64,000 bases of DNA from Exiguobacterium sp. TNDT2 (GTDB lineage: Bacteria; Bacillota; Bacilli; Exiguobacteriales; Exiguobacteriaceae): positions 62,001 to 126,000 of the forward strand of contig NZ_QLVE01000004.1 of NCBI RefSeq assembly GCF_003331145.1, in the 5' to 3' direction. Below, in pieces: positions 27,980 through 37,246 of the stretch (positions within the stretch are counted from its first letter, which is position 1; each line of letters starts with the position of its first letter). A program made the translations under genes and the position numbers. Under the pieces are notes generated by a model that made no database searches, was not told the origin of the DNA, and saw only the letters and a list, made by a program, of their open reading frames with translations.

Positions 27980-30126
27980 TGACTTCTCTACAACAGAGTA
28001 AAAAAAGAGTGGCGTGGGTGGCGATCGTTTGCTTCACACCACTCTTTTTGTTTTTTGTCGGCTGGTTCTTCTACTTGTCCGTCTTCCAGACGTACAAAGG
28101 GGAAAACATGCTCGCTTTCGCCGAGGAAGAACGCTGGAAAGCGGTCAGTACGTTAAAAGCGGAACGAGGGGAGATTTTTGATCGGTTCGGACAACCAATC
28201 GCCATCAACATCCCATCATATCGCGTCGTGGCCGTGTTGAAGCTCGGCGGTAAGCGGGTCGAAAACAAGACGCTCATGCCCGATGCGTTTCCCGAAGCTG
28301 CGAAACAACTCGCAACCGTTATTCCGATGACGGAAGGCGATATTTTGAAGCGGCTTGAACAAAACAAAGACCGCGGGCAAATCGAGTTCGGTGTACCAGG
28401 TCGTGATTTAACAGTCGAGCAAAAGGAAGAGATTGAAACGTTCGAGATCTCTGGAATCACGTTCGTCGAAGAACCGAAACGCTATTATCCGAACAAAGTG
28501 TTCGCATCAAGCGTCGTCGGTTATGCCCAAAAAATTGATCAGAATGGGCGCATTGAACTCGTCGGAGAGCTTGGGATTGAAAAGTCACTCAATGACGTCT
28601 TAAGCGAGTCGTACGGGCTGTACCGATTCGAAAAAGATTTGGCCGGCCGTCAACTCGTCTCGAGCGACGAGCAATTGAAGGTCGACCCGGAAGATGGGGC
28701 GGACGTCCAACTGACGATCGATCACCGTATTCAACAGTTGCTCGATACGAAGATGGAAGAACTGTATAAAACGTATAAACCGAAGAATGCGACGGCAATC
28801 ATCATGGATCCGAAGACCGGCGAAATCATCGCCTTGTCGGACCGTCCGTCGTTCGATCCGAACACGCGCGAAATCAGCTCTTACAGCAACTTCTCCGTAT
28901 CGTCCCGCTTCGAGCCGGGGTCGACGATGAAAATCTTCACGTTGGCCGCCGCCATCAATGAAGGCGTCTATAACCCGAACGAACTGTACAAGTCGGGTTC
29001 ATATAAGTATGGCAAGACCGTATTCAATGATTACAACATTACCGGATGGGGTACGATTCCTATGGTAGAAGGCGTCTGGCACTCGTCGAACGTCGCGTTC
29101 TCGATTCTAGCGAACGAACGGCTCGGGCTTAGCCGCTACGAAGATTATTTCAAAGCGTTCAAGTTCGACCAGCGTACAGGTGTGGACTTGCCAGGCGAGG
29201 TCAATAGCCAGTATGATTTCGAGAGCCCGCTCAACGTCTTGATCACGGCCTGGGGCCAATCGACGGCCGTCACGCCGATGCAAATCTTGCAAGCGACGTC
29301 GGCCATCGCGACTGATGGGACGATGAAGCAACCTCACGTCATTAAAAAAGTCGTAAACCGCGAGACGGGCGAGACGATTCGGACGACGAATCCGAAAGTC
29401 GTCGGGCAACCGATTACGGCCGAATCAGCAAAACAGACACGGGAAGCGCTTGACGGCGTCGTCAACAGCGACGTCGGAACGGGGCAATTGTACGCCCTCG
29501 ACAACTACCGCGTCATCGGGAAAACCGGGACCGCGCAAATCGCGGAGAATGGGAAGTACTTGAGCGGACAATATATTCATTCGTTCGTTGGCATGGCGCC
29601 GGAAGACGACCCGGAACTCGTCATGTATATCGCCGTCGATCGGCCGAATAGTGACTCGTCGACAACGGGACCTCGTATCATGGCACCGTTATTCAAAGAT
29701 GTGATGGACGTCGCCCTCCGTTATCGGAGCGTCGAGCCGGACAAACAAGCGAAATCGAATGATGCCTCGACGAAGACGACGGTATCATTCGTCGGGCAAG
29801 GTCGTGACGAGGCGGTAAAGGCAGCCAAGGCGGCGGCATTCACGCCGGTATCCCTCGGCAGCGGCGAAACGGTCATCGCGCAAAGTCCGGTCGAGGGTCA
29901 ACCGTACGTCGCCGGCGAGCGCTTGCTGTTGAAGACGGATGAGTCGTTCACGATGCCGGTCTTGAAAGGCTGGTCGCTCCGTGATGTGAAACGGTTGGCG
30001 ACGCTTTATCAATTGAATTTAGAAATAGACGGTACCGGCTTCGTCTCGTCCCAGTCGATTGGGAAAGGCAAGCCCGTCAACACCGGGGCGACGTTAAAAG
30101 TGAAGCTCCAGTCACCGTCGAACTAA
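27979..30126 (+). CDS. pbpB: Division transpeptidase, penicillin-binding protein 2B/FtsI with PASTA domains
   Basis: A 715-residue class B PBP that cross-links septal peptidoglycan. After one membrane helix (about residues 10–32) come the dimerisation domain and a transpeptidase domain with the three active-site motifs: Ser315-TMK, Ser369-Ser-Asn371 and Lys515-Thr-Gly. Two PASTA repeats fill the C-terminal 120 residues. In Bacillus a second, sporulation-specific paralogue (spoVD) follows; here it is absent and murF comes next. It probably works with FtsW at 2.6 kb. Confidence 0.95.
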   Translation: MTSLQQSKKRVAWVAIVCFTPLFLFFVGWFFYLSVFQTYKGENMLAFAEEERWKAVSTLKAERGEIFDRFGQPIAINIPSYRVVAVLKLGGKRVENKTLMPDAFPEAAKQLATVIPMTEGDILKRLEQNKDRGQIEFGVPGRDLTVEQKEEIETFEISGITFVEEPKRYYPNKVFASSVVGYAQKIDQNGRIELVGELGIEKSLNDVLSESYGLYRFEKDLAGRQLVSSDEQLKVDPEDGADVQLTIDHRIQQLLDTKMEELYKTYKPKNATAIIMDPKTGEIIALSDRPSFDPNTREISSYSNFSVSSRFEPGSTMKIFTLAAAINEGVYNPNELYKSGSYKYGKTVFNDYNITGWGTIPMVEGVWHSSNVAFSILANERLGLSRYEDYFKAFKFDQRTGVDLPGEVNSQYDFESPLNVLITAWGQSTAVTPMQILQATSAIATDGTMKQPHVIKKVVNRETGETIRTTNPKVVGQPITAESAKQTREALDGVVNSDVGTGQLYALDNYRVIGKTGTAQIAENGKYLSGQYIHSFVGMAPEDDPELVMYIAVDRPNSDSSTTGPRIMAPLFKDVMDVALRYRSVEPDKQAKSNDASTKTTVSFVGQGRDEAVKAAKAAAFTPVSLGSGETVIAQSPVEGQPYVAGERLLLKTDESFTMPVLKGWSLRDVKRLATLYQLNLEIDGTGFVSSQSIGKGKPVNTGATLKVKLQSPSN

Positions 30127-30139
30127 CGCAAAGGGATGA

Positions 30140-30160
30140 AGAGGGCCTCGGCTCTCTTTT
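30140..30160 (+). terminator. Terminator-like hairpin between pbpB and murF
   Basis: AGAGGGC (30140–30146) and GCTCTCT (30151–30157) enclose CTCG; four T residues include and follow the stem end. The tail is short, so partial termination is more likely than a full stop. Confidence 0.6.
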
Positions 30161-30184
30161 CCTTTGTCACAGGAGGAAATGGTT

Positions 30185-31492
30185 ATGGAACAATTGACGA
30201 TTCAAACACTCGCGTCTTGGTTCGGGATGGAGACAGACGATACGCGTGAGGTACGCCACGTCGCGACAGACTCGCGAGATGACAACGCCGACGGCTTGTT
30301 CGTTCCGATTGTCGGGGCGCGTGTCGATGGACACGATTATATCGAGGCTGCCGTCAAACAAGGCGCAATCGTGACGTTTTGGGATCAAGACCGGCCGTCT
30401 CCGGACGGAATTATCGCCATTCCGGTCGCCTCGCCACTTCAGGCGCTCCAAGAGGCGGCAGCCCGCTATTTGGCGGAGATTAACCCGAAAGTCGTCGCCA
30501 TCACCGGGTCGAACGGCAAGACGTCGACGAAAGACATGATCGCCGTCGTGCTCAGTGAGACGTTCAAGACACACAAGACGGCGGGCAATTTCAACTCGGA
30601 TGTCGGTTTGCCGCTCACCGTGCTCAGGATGCCGCGCGACACAGAAGTCGCCGTCCTCGAGATGGGGATGAACGGGTTCGGACAAATCGAGTTGTTATCG
30701 AAGCTCGCTAGACCGGATATCGCTTTCGTCACAAATATCGGAGAGTCGCACGGCGAACAAGTCGGGGGCCGCGAGGGAATCGCCAAGGCGAAGCTCGAGA
30801 TTAAAGCCGGTCTGAAACCGGATGGCGTCTTGATTGTCGATGCCGATGAACCGCTCCTCAGTGAAGCGGGCGGGTACCGCGTCGGCTATGAGGCGACCGC
30901 TGACGGCAAACTCGAGGTCGTGGAGGCAACGTTTGACGCCTCGATTTTCCGTTATAACAATGAATTATATGAATTGAAAGTACTTGGCGCCCATCAAATC
31001 CGCAACGCCGCCTATGCGATCGCGTGCGGTCTCAAGTTCGGTTTGGGACACGACACGATTCAACGCGGTCTCGACCGGGTCCAGTTGACGTCGATGCGGA
31101 TGGAGAAACGGATGTTCGGCGATGCCCATTTGATCAATGACGCCTATAACGCCAGCCCGACCTCGATGATCGCCGCCATCGAGACGATGAAGACGCTTGA
31201 AGGGTTCTCGCGACGTGTCCTCGTCCTCGGGGACATGTATGAACTTGGCGCAGATGAAGTCACGCAACACGAAAGTGTCGGCCGCGTCATCACGGCACCG
31301 GTCACGGACTGTATGCTCATCGGAGACAAGGCGAAATGGATTGCAAACGGCATCACCGACCCACGTGTGAACGTGACAACGGTGCCGACCGTCGAGGAAG
31401 CGAAAGTGCTTCTCGGCAGTTATCAACGCCCCCAGACTGTGATATTGTTAAAAGCATCGCGAGGACTGGCGCTTGAGCGCTTGGTTCAATAA
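30185..31492 (+). CDS. murF: UDP-MurNAc-tripeptide–D-Ala-D-Ala ligase MurF
   Basis: A 435-residue ATP-dependent Mur ligase adding D-Ala-D-Ala to the UDP-MurNAc tripeptide. The P-loop is AITGSNGKTSTKD, followed by EMGMNGFGQIE and NDAYNASPTSM, which distinguish MurF from MurE. ATG 30185 is eight bases after AGGAGG; the ATG at 30179 is too close. In B. subtilis the slot before mraY holds murE, and murF lies elsewhere, so the order here is changed. Confidence 0.93.
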   Translation: MEQLTIQTLASWFGMETDDTREVRHVATDSRDDNADGLFVPIVGARVDGHDYIEAAVKQGAIVTFWDQDRPSPDGIIAIPVASPLQALQEAAARYLAEINPKVVAITGSNGKTSTKDMIAVVLSETFKTHKTAGNFNSDVGLPLTVLRMPRDTEVAVLEMGMNGFGQIELLSKLARPDIAFVTNIGESHGEQVGGREGIAKAKLEIKAGLKPDGVLIVDADEPLLSEAGGYRVGYEATADGKLEVVEATFDASIFRYNNELYELKVLGAHQIRNAAYAIACGLKFGLGHDTIQRGLDRVQLTSMRMEKRMFGDAHLINDAYNASPTSMIAAIETMKTLEGFSRRVLVLGDMYELGADEVTQHESVGRVITAPVTDCMLIGDKAKWIANGITDPRVNVTTVPTVEEAKVLLGSYQRPQTVILLKASRGLALERLVQ

Positions 31493-31513
31493 AGAGAGTA
31501 GTGAGGTACGAAC

Positions 31514-32473
31514 ATGTTAATCAGTTTAATCGTCTTAATCAGTTCATTATTGACCGTATTAATCGTCATGCCACGGGCCATCCCGGCACTGCGTCAATTA
31601 AAATTCGGCCAAGAAATCCGTGACGAGGGTCCGGATTGGCATCAAAAGAAATCAGGGACCCCGACGATGGGCGGTATTGTCATCTTACTCGCCCTCATTA
31701 TCGGATTTCTCGTCTCGGTCCTTTTCGGTGAAGCCGTCGCCGGCTTCGGCACGCTCTTGTTCGTGACACTCGCTTTCGGAGTGATCGGGTTCCTTGACGA
31801 CTACATCAAAGTCGTCAACAAACGCAACCTCGGGTTAACGTCGCTCCAGAAATTGATTGGTCAAATCGTCGTCTCCGTCCTGTTCGTCTGGTTTCTCTCA
31901 CTCGGTGGGGAGCTCGACACGACCATTCAAATCCCGTTCACCTCGATCGCGTTTGATACGGGTTGGCTCTATGTCGCTATCGTCATCTTCTGGCTCGTCG
32001 GCTTCTCGAACGCGGTCAACTTGACGGACGGTCTCGACGGTCTCGTCTCGTTCTCGGCCATCCCGACGTTCGCCTTCTTCGGCATCTATGCCCTCGGGCA
32101 AGACGAAGCCGGAATCGCTTGGTTCGCCTTCAGTGTCGTCGGCGCCTTGCTCGGCTTCCTGATTTTCAATAAATACCCGGCGAAAATCTTCATGGGTGAC
32201 ACGGGGTCGCTCGCTCTCGGCGGTGCGGTCGCCGGTCTCGCCCTCATGCTCAAGCTTGAGCTCTTGCTCGTCTTTGTCGGGATCATCTTCGTCATCGAGA
32301 CGCTCAGCGTCATCTTGCAAGTGCTCTCGTTCAAGACGACGGGAAAGCGAATCTTTAAAATGAGCCCGATCCATCACCATTTCGAAATGGTCGGTTGGTC
32401 AGAATGGCGTATCGTCTTGACGTTCGGTGGAATTAGTTTGATCACGGCAGTCTTGTCGTTACTACTCATGTAA
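31514..32473 (+). CDS. mraY: Phospho-MurNAc-pentapeptide translocase MraY
   Basis: A 319-residue membrane enzyme with ten predicted helices that moves phospho-MurNAc-pentapeptide to undecaprenyl phosphate, making lipid I. Conserved loops are GTPTMGGI, the aspartates in FLDDYIKV, NLTDGLDGL, FMGDTGSLALGG and the histidine cluster SPIHHHFE. GAGGTACGAAC precedes the ATG. Confidence 0.96.
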   Translation: MLISLIVLISSLLTVLIVMPRAIPALRQLKFGQEIRDEGPDWHQKKSGTPTMGGIVILLALIIGFLVSVLFGEAVAGFGTLLFVTLAFGVIGFLDDYIKVVNKRNLGLTSLQKLIGQIVVSVLFVWFLSLGGELDTTIQIPFTSIAFDTGWLYVAIVIFWLVGFSNAVNLTDGLDGLVSFSAIPTFAFFGIYALGQDEAGIAWFAFSVVGALLGFLIFNKYPAKIFMGDTGSLALGGAVAGLALMLKLELLLVFVGIIFVIETLSVILQVLSFKTTGKRIFKMSPIHHHFEMVGWSEWRIVLTFGGISLITAVLSLLLM

Positions 32474-32488
32474 TGGATGGTGGAAGAC

Positions 32489-33826
32489 ATGCAACAACAG
32501 TGGAGCGATAAACGAGTCCTCGTACTCGGCGCGGCACGGAGCGGCATCGCCGCTGCCGCTTACTTAAGAAATGTCGGCGCGAACGTGACCATCAATACCG
32601 GGAGCGAACCGTCAACGGAAGAACGGATGAAAATCGAAGCGCTCGGCATCAACGGCGTCTTCGGTGCCCATCCGCTTGAATTGCTCGACGCGACGGATAT
32701 GATCGTCAAAAATCCGGGTATCCCGTATCACATCCCGCTTCTTCAAGCAGCGCTTGAGCGGCACATCCCGATTTACACAGAAGTCGAGCTCGCCTACTTG
32801 GCGACTGACGCGACGTTCGTCGCCATCACCGGCTCGAACGGGAAGACGACGACAACGACGCTCGTCCATGAATTGCTCAAAGGGGGAAGTCGTCCTGTGC
32901 ATGTGGCAGGGAATATCGGTTTTCCGGCAATCGAAGTGGCATCGAAAGCGAAGCAGGGTGACATCATCGTCATCGAGCTGTCGAGCTTCCAACTGATGGG
33001 CGTCGAACAGTTCCATCCGCAAGCGGCGGCACTGTTGAACTTGTCACCGGCGCATTTGGATTACCACGGTGACTTTGATTCGTATGCTGATGCCAAAGGA
33101 AACTTGTTCCGGAACATGAATGCCTCAGACCGTGTCGTCGTCAAAGGCAACGACTCAGAAGTGATGAAACGTGTCCCGGCCGGCCTTCCCGCTTCAAAGT
33201 TCGGTTACGACAGCGGGGACGCGCGCGTAGTGGACGGCTGGGTCACGCTTCATGGAGAACCGATCATCCGCGTCGAGGACCTTGCCCTTGGTGGCGCCCA
33301 TAACGTCGAGAACGTGTTGGCGGCCTTGTTGCTCGTCGAACCGTTCAACATTCCGCGAGCGCACATCGAACGCGTCCTTCAGACGTTCGGCGGAGTGGCC
33401 CACCGTACAGAGAGCCTTGGGCGAGTGCTCGGCCGCCGAGTGTATAACGACTCGAAAGCGACGAACAACGTGGCCGCCGAAGCTGCGTTGAACGGTTTCG
33501 AGGCCCCGATTGTCTGGGTGTGTGGCGGACTCGAACGTGGCGCCGACCTCACTTCTCTTATTCCGGCGCTCGGCCGTGTCAAAGCGATTGTCGCTTATGG
33601 CGAGACGGCAGAACGGTTCAAGTCGTTAGGCGAGGCCGAGCAGATTCCATCGTTCGCGGTCGATACGCTCGAAGCAGCGGTCCCGCTCGCGTTCGAACAA
33701 TCGGCGACGGATGACGTGATTTTACTATCGCCGGCTTGTGCAAGTTGGGATCAATACAAGACGTTTGAAGAGCGGGGCGAACATTTCGTCCGCCTCGTCG
33801 ATGCATATAAGGAGGCCAACCGATGA
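32489..33826 (+). CDS. murD: UDP-MurNAc-L-Ala–D-Glu ligase MurD
   Basis: A 445-residue Mur ligase adding D-glutamate to UDP-MurNAc-L-alanine. The N-terminal Rossmann domain starts VLVLGAARSGIAAA; the P-loop is AITGSNGKTTTTTL; HRTESLG and NDSKATN follow. ATG 32489 is preferred to ATG 32477 because GGTGG lies in front. It overlaps murG by four bases. Confidence 0.95.
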   Translation: MQQQWSDKRVLVLGAARSGIAAAAYLRNVGANVTINTGSEPSTEERMKIEALGINGVFGAHPLELLDATDMIVKNPGIPYHIPLLQAALERHIPIYTEVELAYLATDATFVAITGSNGKTTTTTLVHELLKGGSRPVHVAGNIGFPAIEVASKAKQGDIIVIELSSFQLMGVEQFHPQAAALLNLSPAHLDYHGDFDSYADAKGNLFRNMNASDRVVVKGNDSEVMKRVPAGLPASKFGYDSGDARVVDGWVTLHGEPIIRVEDLALGGAHNVENVLAALLLVEPFNIPRAHIERVLQTFGGVAHRTESLGRVLGRRVYNDSKATNNVAAEAALNGFEAPIVWVCGGLERGADLTSLIPALGRVKAIVAYGETAERFKSLGEAEQIPSFAVDTLEAAVPLAFEQSATDDVILLSPACASWDQYKTFEERGEHFVRLVDAYKEANR

Positions 33827-34899
33827 AAGTCATAATTTCTGGTGGAGGAACGGGTGGACATATCTATCCGGCACTCGCTCTCCTCGATACGCTCAAACAA
33901 CGTCATTCGAACCTCGAGGTGCTCTACATCGGCACTGAGAACGGTCTCGAGGCTGATCTTGTTCCACGCGCTGGCATCCCGTTCAAATCAATCCGGATTG
34001 CCGGGCTGAAACGTTCTTTATCGATCGACAATGTGAAGACGGCGTATTGGTTCCTCCAATCGGTCCTCACGTTACGCAAAGAAATGAAGACGTTTCATCC
34101 GGACGTCGTCATCGGCACGGGCGGTTTTGTTTCAGGACCGGTCGTCTTCACGGCACAGCAACTCGGGATTCCGACCATCCTGCATGAACAGAACAGCATC
34201 CCGGGCTTGACGAACAAATTCCTTTCGAAAAAAGCCGACCGCGTCGCCTTGTCGTTCGCTGGTTCGGAGTCACAGTTCCCGGGAGCGAACGTGCGCGTCA
34301 TCGGTAACCCGCGCGGGAGCGAAGTGTTGAAGACGACGGTGAATGAAGCGGCGGTGCGAGCCGAGTATGGCCTCGATGAACGTCCAATCGTCTTGATTTA
34401 TGGCGGAAGCCGCGGAGCAGAAGCAATCAATCGCGCCGTCATCGACGCTATTCCAGCGCTTGCGGCTGAACCGGTGAACGTGCTTTACGTGACCGGGAAC
34501 GTCCATTATGACAACGTCGTGGCGAAGGCGCCGAAAGCAGAAAACGTCCACGTCTTGCCGTACGTATACGATATGCCTGAACTGCTTGCTTGTGCGAGTC
34601 TTGTCGTGTCACGGGCCGGTGCCTCGACAATTTCTGAGTTGACCGCACTTGGTCTGCCGAGCGTCTTGATTCCGAGTCCATATGTGACGGCAGACCATCA
34701 GACGAAAAATGCGTCTGCCCTCGTTGAGAGCGGCGCGGCCGAATTGATTAAAGAAGGAGACTTGACGGGCGAGACGCTCGTCACGTCCATCCGTCGCGTA
34801 TTGGCAAACCATGATCAGATGGCGAAAGCCTCGAAACGGCTCGGGTTCCCTCAAGCTGCGGAATCCCTTGCCGACCTCGTCGAAGAAGTCCGTGGATAA
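33823..34899 (+). CDS. murG: Lipid II synthase MurG
   Basis: A 358-residue GT-B glycosyltransferase that adds GlcNAc to lipid I. The N-terminal GGGTGGHIYPALAL and the linker HEQNSIPGLTNK are family signatures; the UDP-GlcNAc site is in the second half (VSRAGASTISEL). It starts within the murD stop (ATGA) after AAGGAGG. In Bacillus spoVE stands between murD and murG; here nothing does. Confidence 0.96.
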   Translation: MKVIISGGGTGGHIYPALALLDTLKQRHSNLEVLYIGTENGLEADLVPRAGIPFKSIRIAGLKRSLSIDNVKTAYWFLQSVLTLRKEMKTFHPDVVIGTGGFVSGPVVFTAQQLGIPTILHEQNSIPGLTNKFLSKKADRVALSFAGSESQFPGANVRVIGNPRGSEVLKTTVNEAAVRAEYGLDERPIVLIYGGSRGAEAINRAVIDAIPALAAEPVNVLYVTGNVHYDNVVAKAPKAENVHVLPYVYDMPELLACASLVVSRAGASTISELTALGLPSVLIPSPYVTADHQTKNASALVESGAAELIKEGDLTGETLVTSIRRVLANHDQMAKASKRLGFPQAAESLADLVEEVRG

Positions 34900-34911
34900 A
34901 GGAGAATAGAC

Positions 34912-35682
34912 ATGGAGACACGTCAGAACACCGTGCGTAGTTTAGAAGACCGTATCCCGTATATGAAAGATCAGCGTCGTAAAAAAGCGAACCGACGCTT
35001 GTCGACCATCTTGATCTTATTCGCGGTGCTGATTGCACTCGTCGTGTATATGCAGACGTCGGTATCTGACGTGAAGGCGATAAATGTGAACGGCCTGTCT
35101 TGGCTGACCGAAGAATATGTGCTCACCAAAACGGACATCGACTCGTCCACGAACATCGTTCAAGTGTCACCGGACAAGATTGAACGGAAACTTCGTGCCT
35201 TGTCTGGCGTGAAAGACGTCGACGTCAATCGGTCCTGGTATAACATTGTGACAATTGATATCGAAGAAGAAAAGATGATCGCCTATTCACGGGTGGATGA
35301 AGATGATGTAGCGGTACTCGCCGACGGCTCGCTTCATCCGACAAACGGAACCACTGACCCAGAGCAGTTAAAGGACGGTCCGCTCTTACGTGAATTCACG
35401 GACAAAGCTGAACTTGAGAAAATTGCGAATGAGCTCGAACAAGTTGACGATGCGATGCGGGCCCGGATGTCAGAAATCGTCTTCACAAAACAAAAAGGTG
35501 AGCCGACTCGATATGAGGTCTATATGAACGACGGCAACACGATTCATACGCCGACATTCAAGTTCAGTCAAACCGTCTCCAAATACAGCGACATCTATGA
35601 GAATATCCCTAAAGGGCAACGGGGAACAATTGTCATGGATGGCGGATATTATTTCGTCCCATACGAAAAAGCGAACGAATAA
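34912..35682 (+). CDS. divIB: Cell division protein DivIB/FtsQ
   Basis: A 256-residue bitopic protein: a charged cytoplasmic part with DQRRKKANRR, one membrane helix (about 28–46), a POTRA domain beginning VSDVKAINVNGLSWLTEEYV, and a beta domain. It works with FtsL and DivIC in the divisome. It follows murG directly; the murB gene found between them in Bacillus is missing. AAAGGAG precedes the ATG. Confidence 0.92.
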   Translation: METRQNTVRSLEDRIPYMKDQRRKKANRRLSTILILFAVLIALVVYMQTSVSDVKAINVNGLSWLTEEYVLTKTDIDSSTNIVQVSPDKIERKLRALSGVKDVDVNRSWYNIVTIDIEEEKMIAYSRVDEDDVAVLADGSLHPTNGTTDPEQLKDGPLLREFTDKAELEKIANELEQVDDAMRARMSEIVFTKQKGEPTRYEVYMNDGNTIHTPTFKFSQTVSKYSDIYENIPKGQRGTIVMDGGYYFVPYEKANE

Positions 35683-35693
35683 TCTGATATTTT

Positions 35694-35724
35694 ACAGTCC
35701 TTATACACGTAAGGACTGTTTTTT
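35694..35724 (+). terminator. Intrinsic terminator after divIB
   Basis: ACAGTCCTTA (35694–35703) pairs with TAAGGACTGT (35710–35719), then a T run. It separates the wall-synthesis block from ftsAZ. Confidence 0.92.
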
Positions 35725-35908
35725 GTTGATTGTAATCGAATTGACACCCCAAAACCGCGTAATTTGTAGGATTCTACCTTTTCTCACTATCTTATTTGTT
35801 GTAAACTTAGACGTGAGATATCTTGCCGGACCTAACAATATTTTTGGATATCTGTAATAATGTAACGGAATTCGAATATAGAAATTAAAGCGCGGAGGTG
35901 TTTCCCTT
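35725..35908 (+). other. Leader region of ftsA
   Basis: A 184-base, AT-rich stretch between the divIB terminator and ftsA. A perfect TTGACA is at 35741–35746, but the best -10 (TAGGAT, 35767–35772) is 20 bases away. No convincing ORF or strong hairpin is seen. A promoter is expected because the upstream terminator is strong. Confidence 0.4.
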
Positions 35909-37198
35909 TTGGAAGCGAATGGTTATGTGGCCGCATTGGATATAGGAACGTCAGAAATTAAGCTTGTCGTGGGTGAATTACTCGGGGGAACGCTTAACAT
36001 TTTGGCGGAGGGGTGTGCCCCGTCTGCAGGAGTAAAACGTGGCGCTGTCGTCGACATCGATAAGACGGTTCAAGCTATTAAACAAGCTGTCGAACACGCT
36101 GAAGCGGCACTTGGTGATCAAATTCGGTCGGTATATGTTGCCATCGAAGGGGAACATATCCAAATCGCCCCATGTCACGGAATCGCGTCAGTTAAACGAG
36201 ACGATCAAGAGATCACGGATACAGATGTCATCGAAGTCATCAACTCGGCACAAGTCATGCGATTGCCGGATGAGATGAGCGTCATCGATGTGATTCCATC
36301 ATCATTCACGGTCGATCAACAGACAGGAGTCGTCGATCCTCGGGGCATGCTTGGCTATCGTTTAGAGATGCATGGGAAGATGGTGACTGGTTCGAAGACG
36401 ATTTTACATAGCATTCGTCGTTCCATCGAACGAGCCGGACTTAAACTCGAAGGCTTTATTCTTGGCAACTTGGCGCTCGGTATGAGTGCGGCATCTGTCG
36501 ACGAAATCGACCTTGGCATCGGATTGATCGATATCGGACATGAAAAGACGACCGTTTCCGTCTTCTATCGGGGCGACCTCGTCTATTCATATATCCTTCC
36601 TGTCGGTGGCGATCATATGACGCGTGATTTGGTTTACAAGCTCAACTGTAAATATCAAGACGCTAAAGTGGCGAAAGAAGAATACGGGCTCGCCCTTGAA
36701 GAAATGGCAGACGGATCTGAGGGCTTCTCGTTCACGAACATTAACGGAGAGGTCATGTTCGAACCGCAATCTGAAATTAGTTACGTTTTAGAGGCAAGAA
36801 TAGAGGAAATGTTTACGCTTGTGTTGAATAGAGTGCAAAAGGTAGGCGTTCCGACGCTAAGTGGAGGATATCTCCTTTGCGGGGGAGCCGCCGCGTTACC
36901 TGGTATTCAAGAATTGGCGACTCGTGTTATGGGTCAAACGACGAGATTGTACCAGCCTTCGTCGATTGGCGTCAGACACCCGAAATATGCGACTGCGGTC
37001 GGTGTCCTCAAATATGTGCTCATGAGCGATCATCACGTTTCGAAATCACGGCTTGAAAAGCCTGAAGAGCGCGTGACCGTCACGAAACCGAACGGTACGA
37101 CGCCTGATGATCATGGCCATGAAGTGGATATGGAGCAGAACGATCGCGATACGAAAAACGGATTCGGACGCTTAATGGAAAAACTATTCGGCGTGTAA
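35909..37198 (+). CDS. ftsA: Cell division protein FtsA
   Basis: A 429-residue actin-like ATPase that anchors FtsZ filaments to the membrane. The phosphate loops are AALDIGTSEIKLVVGE and GIGLIDIGHEKTTVSVF, and the adenosine loop is LCGGAAALPGI. The C-terminal helix (NGFGRLMEKLFGV) fits the membrane-targeting amphipathic sequence. The start is TTG 35909 with GGAGG ten bases upstream, a weak start that would limit FtsA relative to FtsZ. Confidence 0.95.
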   Translation: MEANGYVAALDIGTSEIKLVVGELLGGTLNILAEGCAPSAGVKRGAVVDIDKTVQAIKQAVEHAEAALGDQIRSVYVAIEGEHIQIAPCHGIASVKRDDQEITDTDVIEVINSAQVMRLPDEMSVIDVIPSSFTVDQQTGVVDPRGMLGYRLEMHGKMVTGSKTILHSIRRSIERAGLKLEGFILGNLALGMSAASVDEIDLGIGLIDIGHEKTTVSVFYRGDLVYSYILPVGGDHMTRDLVYKLNCKYQDAKVAKEEYGLALEEMADGSEGFSFTNINGEVMFEPQSEISYVLEARIEEMFTLVLNRVQKVGVPTLSGGYLLCGGAAALPGIQELATRVMGQTTRLYQPSSIGVRHPKYATAVGVLKYVLMSDHHVSKSRLEKPEERVTVTKPNGTTPDDHGHEVDMEQNDRDTKNGFGRLMEKLFGV

Positions 37199-37246
37199 AT
37201 GTGACGTTGTGTTAACAATTGGAAATTACGTAGGGGGATACCTGAA

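Noticed and set aside
35597-35857. 86-codon frame at the end of divIB running into the ftsA leader
   Set aside because: It starts inside divIB in another frame, passes through the terminator hairpin and has no ribosome site.
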